Assembly (NCBI GenBank): GCA_945859605.1
Contig: OX243815.1
Span: 39,543,959 to 39,607,958 of the forward strand
Length of the DNA stretch: 64,000 nt
Direction of reading: 5' to 3'
DNA from: Lumbricus rubellus
Taxonomy: Eukaryota; Annelida; Clitellata; Crassiclitellata; Lumbricidae
Made by a program: the position numbers and the translations under genes. Each line of letters opens with the position of its first letter. Positions within the stretch are counted from its first letter, which is position 1. The notes below the pieces were generated by a model that saw only the letters and a list, made by a program, of their open reading frames with translations, had not been told where the DNA came from and made no database searches. Positions 24,139 through 31,859 of the stretch are shown here, one piece after another.

Positions 24139-24441
24139 ATCGGCTGGGAGTCGTGGCGTACTCCTGTAATCCAGCTACTTGGAGGCCATGGTTGGTGGAC
24201 GACTTGAGGTCGGGAGTCCTGTCGGTCGACGTTCTATGTTGAACGTGTGTCCGCACTAAGCTTGGCATCGATATGGTGACCTTGGGGGAGCTCGGGGTCA
24301 CCAGGTTGTCTAAGGAGGGATGAACCGGTCGAGGGCGGAAACGCAGCAGGCAAAAGTCTCCGTGTCGGGCAGTAGTCGGGTCGCGTCCGTGAATAGACAA
24401 CGCTCGGCAGCCCGACCAAAACAGTCGGACCTTACTCTTTT
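24139..24441 (+). ncRNA. 7SL (SRP) RNA gene, copy 3
   Basis: This is a full-length 7SL homologue with intact upstream block, Alu domain, S domain and T-run terminator (actctttttc). It carries gaacgtgtgtccg where copies 1, 2 and 5 have gaacgggtgtccg, and shares ccggtcgagg with copy 2. Confidence 0.9.
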
Positions 24442-24973
24442 TCTCACAAAAACATTTTATTAATTGATTTATGGTGCTATTGTATCTCATAAAGTTTTTA
24501 TTGTTGATTACATGCCTTTGTAATTATTAGCCTATTTTACACGTGTTAACAGGTTTTGATCCTTAGAAAAATTATTTCACCAATTTTATTGCCTTATTTA
24601 AAGCCTGGAAGAGAAATGCTAGCTATTACAAATTCTTAATGCTTCTTTTGTAAACAAAATTGCGTTGTATTCGTTGTAAGAATAGTCTGTTTTGACATGC
24701 GGCAAAGGAAAAACAGCCGTTCAAATGTGTGCACATATAATATGTAGCCTAGACCTGTAGAGCCTAGCCTATTTCTCTTGCAACAATGAGCAAAACAATA
24801 TTCCTAATTTTCACTAGTGGGGATGGAATTAATTGCTTCACATTCTATCACCAATTAAGTTTAAAAGTGGAGGCGGAAATTCCCGTCCTCTTCTACGAGT
24901 CCTACCCAGGATGAACGGCCCTGATGATGGAAAAAGGTGGTGTTATTGGACGTTCGATCGAGAATCGCAGGCG

Positions 24974-25005
24974 TTTCACTGCCACCTAGTGAATGCAATT
25001 ATAAA
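24974..25005 (+). promoter_or_regulatory. Upstream control block of 7SL copy 4
   Basis: It has the conserved tttcactgccacctagtgaa block and TATAAA at 25000-25005. A 2-3 base insertion follows (caaccatgattgcctgtg) relative to the other copies. Confidence 0.55.
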
Positions 25006-25049
25006 CAATTCAACCATGATTGCCTGTGTACGAGTTGAAGTCCGTTGTG

Positions 25050-25357
25050 ATCGGCTGGGAGTCGTGGCGTACTCCTGTAATCCAGCTACTTGGAGGCCGG
25101 GGTTGGTGGACGGCTTGAGGTCGGGAGTCCTGTCGGTCGACGTTCTATGTTGAACGTGTGTCCGCACTAAGCTTGGCATCGATATGGTGACCTTGGGGGA
25201 GCTCGGGATCACCATGGCAGATTGTCTAAGGAGGGATGAACCGGCCGAGGGCGGAAACGCAGCAGGCAAAAGTCTCCGTGTCGGGCAGTAGTCGGATCGC
25301 GTCCGTGAATAGACAACGTTCGGCAGCCCGACCAAAACAGTCGGACCTTACTCTTTT
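25050..25357 (+). ncRNA. 7SL (SRP) RNA gene, copy 4 (variant)
   Basis: It has all 7SL landmarks but is longer than the other copies by about 5 bases. The conserved ggggtcaccaggttgtctaa is replaced by a longer variant, gggatcaccatggcagattg followed by tctaa. This falls near the base of the helix 6/8 region of the S domain, so the copy may be a pseudogene or a structural variant. The terminator is actctttttc. Confidence 0.82.
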
Positions 25358-25358
25358 T

Positions 25359-26130
25359 CTCACGGAAACATTATAGTAATTGCTTAACGTTGCTATTACG
25401 TAGCTCATAATTAGGCCTATTATTGTTGTTTACGTGCTTAATAGGCCTAATTATTTTACCCGATTTCTGTTTTTGCATGTTAGAGTAATTATTTTCACCA
25501 CACAATTTCATTACCATAATTATTTTAAGCCTGGCAGAAGTTATTTCAAATTCTTAATGCCTTTTATATAAAAATTTACGCTTTTTCTTCCATATGTCAG
25601 CATTGCGTAAGAATCGCAGGCCTATTAATGCAATGAGTAAACCAATATTCCAAACGTCCACTAGTGGAGAGGCAAATTGCTTCACGTTCTATCACCAAGT
25701 TTAAAAGTGGGTGTGGAAATTCCCGTCTTTCCATAATCCTTACACAGGACGAACGGCCCTAATGATGAATGAGTGAGAGTGATCGTACCATTGGCCTCCT
25801 CTATCCATCACACCTCCGACTTTTCATTCGAAATTCATTCGAAACTTAAGACACTCCTTTTCATGAACTCATACCTTGTCTCGTCTGATCCTCCATTCTC
25901 AATAATTCAAGGCTCAGACGACACCCGCCTTAGTAGGCCTAGGTGTTTCGCGACACTTCCGCCCCTCTGATCCTCTGGTAACTTGACCCGGACCACCACG
26001 GACTACTCTTATACAGACAGCCTTTTCACTCAACGCAGCGCTCGTGAATAAGCTGGTGCCCCGCGCTTGGCTTCCGATTAGCGCTTTAGAAATTTCGAAA
26101 TTACGATTGTACGTTCGAACCAGAAACGCA
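25359..26130. other. Diverged spacer between 7SL copies 4 and 5
   Basis: Parts are recognisably homologous to the copy 2/3 spacer. Examples are cactagtgg, aattgcttcac, tctatcaccaa and aaattcccgtc near 25660-25730, and the later 'ggacgaacggccct'. The rest has diverged. The original tandem array was therefore probably longer than the two fresh units. No gene is seen. Confidence 0.65.
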
Positions 26131-26133
26131 GTT

Positions 26134-26166
26134 GTTTCACTGCCACCTAGTGAATGCAACTATAAA
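26134..26166 (+). promoter_or_regulatory. Upstream control block of 7SL copy 5
   Basis: It has the conserved gtttcactgccacctagtga block followed by TATAAA at 26161-26166, with the same spacing as copy 1. Confidence 0.6.
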
Positions 26167-26207
26167 CAATCCAACCACTGCCTGTGTACGAGTTGAAGTC
26201 TGTTGTG

Positions 26208-26510
26208 ATCGGCTGGGAGTCGTGGCATACTCCTGTAATCCAGCTACTTGGAGGCCGGGGTTGGTGGACGACTTGAGGTCGGGAGTCCTGTCGTTCGACG
26301 TTCTATGTTGAACGGGTGTCCGCACTAAGCTTGGCATCGATATGGTGACCTTGGGGGAGCTCGGGGTCACCAGGTTGTCTAAGGAGGGATGAACCGGCCG
26401 AGGGCGGAAACGCAGCAGGCAAAAGTCTCCGTGTCGGGCAGTAGTCGGATCGCGTCCGTGAATAGGCAACGTTCGGCAGCCCGACCAAAACAGTCGGACA
26501 TTACTCTTTT
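26208..26510 (+). ncRNA. 7SL (SRP) RNA gene, copy 5
   Basis: This is a full-length 7SL homologue with an intact upstream block. Small differences from copy 1 include tcgttcgacg for tcggtcgacg, gaataggcaac, and cggacatta before the TTTT terminator at 26507-26510. The helix-8 loop region is unchanged. Confidence 0.9.
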
Positions 26511-27020
26511 ACTCACAAAATCAGTTTGATAATATTATTTTTTCTTTCTATTATGACTCATGTTATTGTTGAAAACTTGTGTGTACGTGTAGTAGGATGG
26601 AAGGAGTTGCACGTTTCAGTATGAATTTTATGGGTTCTGAAATTACGCGACACAATTAATATCCCAACCTTCTTTTGTAAGTATTTAAATTTCATAATGT
26701 TCGATTAAAGCTTACTATGGTTTTCTCTGGTAAGAATAGTCTTGCCTCTTGGTTCTTGGTAAAACTTCACTGTCTAGGGACGAAAAACGTGTGTGTGAGA
26801 TAGTCTACCAATATTTTAATTGCTTCTTTCGAGCTGACTTTCCGTTTACGTTTTCTGAAGTTAAATGATCGAATTATAAACTGGTTTCATAGTTGAAGTG
26901 ACGTGATAGCCTAATAGGCGTTTATTCGATCAATTGAGACATCTAATAATACCGGTACTATTGGAAGTGACGTAATAATTTTTTGCTATTACCAAATTCG
27001 ACAGCTGCGCGTTGTCGCTC
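26511..27020. other. Intergenic, no gene seen
   Basis: AT-rich DNA between the last 7SL copy and the LINE fragment. Nothing supportable. Confidence 0.4.
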
Positions 27021-27022
27021 GC

Positions 27023-27618
27023 TCTCTCTCATTCACTGCTTCTTCTACTCTTGTCCATGCCTTTGTCTGCAGCCGATTAGATTACTGCTCCTCTCTTTAT
27101 GTCGGCCTCCCACAGGTCCGCCTGAACTCTTTGGTTAGGGTCCTTCGATCTGCAGCACGCTTGGTTGGTGGCATCTCCCGGTTCGATCACGTTTCTGCCT
27201 TCATGAGGGATGACCTCCACTGGCTCCCACTGCAGCAACGCATTGCTTATAGAGTTTCGTCTATTGCTTGGCGCTGCATCCTGGCTCAAGCTCCATCATA
27301 TTTATGTGCACTTTTTACTCCTGTCTCTGTTTCTCTGGGCCGCCGTTCACTGCGGTCAGCTGCCCGTGGTGACTATCTTGTTCCTTCTTGTCGTACCGCT
27401 ACTATGCAGCGAAGAGCTTATTCCGTGGTGGGTCCAGCTATCTGGAATGGCCTTCCTACGGCTCTCCGTTCTCTTCCTCGTGACTCTGCTGGCTCTTTCT
27501 ACCGTCTTCTCAAGACCTTTCTTTTTGACCAGGCCTGGGTTGGGAGCGCCTCTGAGTAGAGATCTTGAAGAGGCGCTATATAAATTTATGTGATTGATTG
27601 ATTGATTGATTGATTGAA
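27023..27618 (+). mobile_element. CR1/L2-like LINE, 5'-truncated 3' end
   Basis: One frame encodes the C-terminal end of a LINE reverse transcriptase: TLVHAFVCSRLDYC, then YVGLP, RSAARLVGG, DDLHWLPLQQRI, APSYL, AYSVVGPAIWNGLP and FYRLLKTFLF. The stop is at 27557-27559. The stop region overlaps the hairpin tail ttgggagcgcctctgag ... gaggcgctatataaat, followed by (TGAT)n at 27591-27618. The catalytic domain and the entire upstream part are missing. The tail is the same as that of the tRNA-derived SINEs here. Confidence 0.85.
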
Positions 27619-28020
27619 TAATAATTCTTGTGTAGATTTTTTTAAATAATGGACGTGACGCAGCAATGGGTAATAGGCTAATAAAAGGTTTGCTTCGTAA
27701 TCAAGTGACGTAACAATTTGGCCATTATTCACTAAATTTGAAATAGCTAATAATAGTCCTAAACAATGTATTGAATGTGACCATGTTACATAATGAGAGT
27801 GACGTAGGTCTACGTACATGTAGCTTAGCAATCGGCGTATTAATTAAATTCTTTAAAATCCATGCGATTCATAATTATTGATTTGACGGATCCTTTTGTT
27901 CCTATTGAACTCTAGAGTCTAGAGCAATAAGCTATTATTATCATTACGAAGGTTTTTAACGCGCGAAAAAGACATATCGACGTGCGTCATAATCAAAATG
28001 CTTAACAATGAACTTAGGCA

Positions 28021-28322
28021 CATAAGCGTAGGAGACGGGGGTCCAGAGGGAGGGGGGCAAATGCCCCCAAATTTCGGGCAAGTCTGGTTTTTCGGGCAAT
28101 CAGTCCGGGAAAAGTAAAAAAATGTATTAAGAAATTTCGGAATTTGGACCGGACGACTAAAAAAAAAAAAGTGGTCAGATTATTTTTTTCGGGCGGAAAA
28201 AGTTTAAAGTTACGGGAATTTTCGGCCGTACGACAAAAAAAGTTTAAAGTTTTCAGATTTTTCGGGCAAAAGTTAAACTTTTGCCCCCCCACCCCACTCC
28301 TGAAATGTCCCCTACGCCTATG
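28021..28322. mobile_element. hAT-like MITE with perfect 8-bp target duplication
   Basis: The terminal inverted repeats are cataagcgtaggagac and gtcccctacgcctatg. They are flanked by identical cttaggca at 28013-28020 and 28323-28330. The interior has repeated 'ttcgggcaa' phrases and no coding region. Confidence 0.88.
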
Positions 28323-28330
28323 CTTAGGCA

Positions 28331-29490
28331 TATTCTCAAAATGAACTTGCGTACGGTAATAATTGATGCATCATAATCGAAGTTACGCAACGACCAGCCT
28401 GTAAAGCTGAAACAATGGACCTATTACAAAACCGCTATTTTATTTTAAAAATGTCAGAAGAAGTTAAACTACTAAGATAATATTTAACACTCCAGGTGAT
28501 CCCTGGGGCAAACTGCAACACTGTAGGCTACTGGTTCTGTATTACTTTAGTGTATCGTTATTTTCACAGCAGACTATAAAAGACAACGAGCATTAAGTTA
28601 TTGTATATTGTCTTTATTTCCAATCGGTGTACATTCTAAACAGCTGTTGCATATACCACCAACCAGATTCAACCCAAACAAAATTGGATTCAAACTATCA
28701 GGTGGCATTGAACCCTGGTCCATTGATTGTCATTGCGTCTTAAACAGTTCTTCAAATTGTATCGAATTCTAAATTTGCATGGATCGAGTTTAGGCATCCG
28801 TATCACTGCAGCCTTAGGCAGTAGGTAGGCCTACTGCGTTTCAGGAAAATCGTCATTAAAAGTTCATGAATAAAACATTATAGATGTTAACGAATATGCA
28901 AGTGTGTATACGTACTACTGCACGTGGGATTATAGGTCCAGTCCTATTATAGTCATTTATTCTGATGATGAGCCATTTTAAGTTTTCTCGCGTTGAATAA
29001 TCTGACATTTGAAACCACGTAGCAACTAACAACCACATCGCATCTATTGTCGTCTCTTCTCTAAGTTCTAACGGCCGTATCCATGCCAACCATTGCAATA
29101 ACTTATGTTGCAAAACTATTGTTAGCTGCACGTTAAATAGAACCAAATTCACAGAGGCGATTCTTAATAACAATTATTATTGTGACGTTCCCAAAGAAAT
29201 GGTCTCCAAGGCAACGGAATATATTAAGCAATTATTACGTCATCTCAGACTTAGTTCCAAGACAATGATTGTCATTTCTTCTACCGCAGCAGGAATCCGC
29301 TCTAACAAAATCTTAGATGGTCAGGAGATCTAGAGTCCGAGAGCCGATGAGTATTTCTTCTTGTTCGTTCGATAGACTGTGTAGTGTATACGCATTTCAT
29401 TATGCTTCCAACTAAGTATCGGTGTATTGCTCTATGGTATGGGGACCAAATGACGACACCCCGATACCATAGTTATGCCAAGGAATATTC
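28331..29490. other. 3' flank of the PTB gene
   Basis: No gene is visible. On the minus strand an AATAAA lies at 28613-28618, about 870 bases after the PTB-protein stop. It is a candidate poly(A) signal. Confidence 0.4.
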
Positions 29491-31755
29491 TTATGGAAAG
29501 TATCCCAGAGCGCTCTCAAAGTTGGTTCCGTGGGGCGAGAGAGTGTTCGTCGGTGGTTTGTAGAAATTGACATTCATCGCAAATGCCTCAATTTCCGCGT
29601 CCTTCTTTCCTCGCTCTCCTCCAGACGATTTCTCTCCAGCAGCCGCTTTGTTTTCTCTGCCGTCACGCTTTACTGCTTCGGGATTCGAAGATTTCCTAGC
29701 AGGTTCCGGGTCCGCACTCGTGAATTTCCTTACGGGTTCCGGTTCCGCACTAGTGAATTTCCTCACGGGATCTGGTTCCGCGCTAGTGAATTTCCTCACA
29801 GGATCTGGTTCCGCACTGGTGAATTTCCTCACAGGATCTGGTTCCGCACTGGTGAATTTCCTCACAGGATCTGGTTCCGCACTGGTGAATTTCCTGACAG
29901 GTTCTGGTTCCGCACTGGTGAATTTCCTGACAGGTTCTGGTTCCGCACTTGTGAATTTCCTGACAGGTTCTGGTTCCGCACTGGTGAATTTCCTCACAGG
30001 TTCCGGTTCCGCATTCGTGAATTTCTTTCGCGACTGTGGAGTCGTTGGCTTATTCAGTTCGAACATGGACCTCGTGAAGTTACGGTTACCTCCTCCACCG
30101 CCTCCGTCTCCTCTCTGGTATTGCTCCTTCTTCGCTTCGTCGCCTGCCTTCCCTGCCGCCGGCTGCTGCTGCTGTGACACCTTCTGTAGATGGACGACCT
30201 CGAGTCCCGGCTCCGGAAGGACCTTCACCCCGGACACCTTCCGTGGCTGGACCATTGCGACTGGTTTTGGCGAAGGGTTCGGCTGAAAGGCTTGCTGGTG
30301 GTGGTCGCTGTCGAAGTAGACATCGACGATGGCAGGTGCGCGAGGCTCTCCGGGAACCGAGAGATTGATGGCACTCGTGCTGATGAAGCCGGCGTCAGCG
30401 CGCGGCAGCACCGAGACGCGTCTGTTTGCCGCCTTTGACTCCGCGATGACCATACGAAGCGACTCGGGCGGAACGCTCTTGCGCCTCGGTTGGTCAGCCA
30501 TCTGTGGCTGCTCTCCTCCGTTGTTCATCCTTCCAGCATCTCTGTCATCCGTAGAAGGCCGACTCTGCTGCTGCTGCTGCTGTTGCGGCTGCTGTTGATG
30601 TGATCGCGGATGGGGCACTGGAGAACGCCTTACGCCGTAGCCATCAGTTGAAGGAATCGAACCGGGTGCGCCGAGGTTTTCGTAGGTTCTCTGCGGACCA
30701 TTTGAAACAACAGAGTCGTTCTCGTAGTAGCGTGCATCCTGTAACTCTTTCCAGGCGACTGCGCCTCCCGCTCCACTTCCTCCTCCTCCTCTTGGAGCCT
30801 CTGACGGTCTTTGAACGTCCAGTCTCGCATTGCTCTGGTGACGATCCTGGTCAGCGACGTTGCGTGGCTCTCCATGCACCATCTTCCGCTGGTGTCCCTT
30901 CTGCCCTTCGTTGAACGTCTTCGCACGGCGCACTCCATGCTGATTCTCATTCGCCGTCCACGACTCGCCCATCCGAAACGGTGGCGGCGCCTCCTTGGCT
31001 GCAGCGGCAGCGGCGTTGCCCTTAACCGCGGGGTCCGTGATCGCCATATCCGCCAGGCGAAGGAGTTCCTCCAGGGTGATCTCGCCATCTCCTCGCTCGC
31101 TCGGTCTAGGTTGACGCTGCGACCGAAACCCGTTGGCGGCGTTTCCCTGCTGAGCGGCGGCAGCGCTACCTGACGGAACGCGAACGCTCGCCGGTGGCTG
31201 ATCCTGGATCGGTGGTTTCTGTTCTTGCAACTGGAACAGCTGTTGCATGCGTGTGATGGCTGCGACGATGTCGAGGGCCTGTGCCTCTGAGCTGCACACG
31301 TAGGCGTGAACGTCGATCGTCTTTGGACCGGAAGTCCTTCGCAACACGCACGCGAGGACCGGCTCGTGGTTGAGCTTCGTCAGGTACTTGTACTGACTGT
31401 CGAGCTTCGAGAAGAGACTGTCCTTGCCGCGGTGGCGGTCTGGGTCGATCGGTTCGAAGGCGGACATGAACTTCTTGTCCTTCGTCTGGACCCTCACCCA
31501 GTGAACCGCCTCCCAGAGGAGGATGTCCCGCATCGAGTAGAAGGAGTCCTTGCCTTCGACGGTCAGGATGATCCCGCGGTCGGTGAGGGCGAGGCGGGAC
31601 GCGGCCGGTTGCCTCATGCCCTTCGGGGTCAGGTAGGAGACGTAGATGTCGTGAAGGGGCTTCTGGAGCACGTTGAATCCAGTTGTGAACTTGGAGAGGG
31701 GAGTCTGCCCGATGCAGCGCAGGTTGAAGCAACCTCCAACCATTGAAGAAGACAT
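29491..31755 (-). CDS. PTB/PID-domain protein with C-terminal 11-residue repeats
   Basis: A single uninterrupted minus-strand frame encodes 754 residues from the chosen ATG (reading MSSSMVGG). The frame stays open 31 codons further upstream, giving an Arg-Ser-rich stretch. However, a splice-acceptor-like tgtcag on the minus strand (plus 31826-31831) lies inside that extension, so it is more likely 5' UTR. Residues about 7-165 look like a phosphotyrosine-binding (PTB/PID) fold: an opening GCFNLRCIGQTPL strand, then LALTDRGIILTVEGKD, LLWEAVHWVRV, and the late strand/helix VLACVLRR ... VHAYVCSSEAQAL. The middle is low-complexity with Gln-rich and Gly-rich runs. Near the C-terminus are ten RKFTSAEP(E/D)PV repeats, then a basic tail. 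PTB proteins are usually cytoplasmic adaptors binding NPxY-type tails. I do not recognise a named orthologue. Strong domain-like conservation is confined to the N-terminus. Confidence 0.75.
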   Translation of the reverse strand: MSSSMVGGCFNLRCIGQTPLSKFTTGFNVLQKPLHDIYVSYLTPKGMRQPAASRLALTDRGIILTVEGKDSFYSMRDILLWEAVHWVRVQTKDKKFMSAFEPIDPDRHRGKDSLFSKLDSQYKYLTKLNHEPVLACVLRRTSGPKTIDVHAYVCSSEAQALDIVAAITRMQQLFQLQEQKPPIQDQPPASVRVPSGSAAAAQQGNAANGFRSQRQPRPSERGDGEITLEELLRLADMAITDPAVKGNAAAAAAKEAPPPFRMGESWTANENQHGVRRAKTFNEGQKGHQRKMVHGEPRNVADQDRHQSNARLDVQRPSEAPRGGGGSGAGGAVAWKELQDARYYENDSVVSNGPQRTYENLGAPGSIPSTDGYGVRRSPVPHPRSHQQQPQQQQQQQSRPSTDDRDAGRMNNGGEQPQMADQPRRKSVPPESLRMVIAESKAANRRVSVLPRADAGFISTSAINLSVPGEPRAPAIVDVYFDSDHHQQAFQPNPSPKPVAMVQPRKVSGVKVLPEPGLEVVHLQKVSQQQQPAAGKAGDEAKKEQYQRGDGGGGGGNRNFTRSMFELNKPTTPQSRKKFTNAEPEPVRKFTSAEPEPVRKFTSAEPEPVRKFTSAEPEPVRKFTSAEPDPVRKFTSAEPDPVRKFTSAEPDPVRKFTSAEPDPVRKFTSAEPEPVRKFTSADPEPARKSSNPEAVKRDGRENKAAAGEKSSGGERGKKDAEIEAFAMNVNFYKPPTNTLSPHGTNFESALGYFP
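29692..30030 (-). repeat. 33-bp coding minisatellite in PTB gene
   Basis: Ten 33-bp units encode (R/K)KFT(S/N)A(E/D)P(E/D)PV. Inner units are nearly identical, alternating only Glu/Asp. As in the mucin gene, the three-fold period leaves the opposite strand open, giving spurious plus-strand frames at 29530-30286. Confidence 0.92.
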
Positions 31756-31859
31756 GGCTGTCCTCTTCTTACTTCTACTTCTACTTCTGCTTCTGGTTCG
31801 ACCTCTGCTTGTGCTTCTGCTTCTGCTGACACAAAACAACGTAGACATTAGAAGAATGC

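Larger units (their letters stand above)
23231..25049 (+). repeat. Two tandem 0.91-kb 7SL units
   Basis: Units 23231-24138 and 24139-25049 each hold a 7SL gene and about 0.6 kb of spacer. The spacers (23535-24060 and 24443-24965) are nearly base-for-base identical (for example gttaacatg against gttaacagg). This is a very recent tandem duplication or gene conversion. Confidence 0.9.

Noticed and set aside
20320..26488. Many small frames (about 60-140 codons) across 20.3-26.5 kb on both strands, very similar to one another
   Set aside because: They lie on the 7SL RNA genes and their spacers. The similarity is that of the RNA genes, and the frames change between copies.
29530..30286. Plus-strand frames opposite the PTB-protein repeats
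   Set aside because: Same effect of a 33-bp repeat. The minus strand carries the PTB domain and the full 754-codon frame.
31756..31848. Arg-Ser-rich N-terminal extension of the PTB protein (an SR-like domain)
   Set aside because: A splice-acceptor-like tgtcag lies within it, and the downstream ATG has a good context. Probably 5' UTR read-through, although not disproved.
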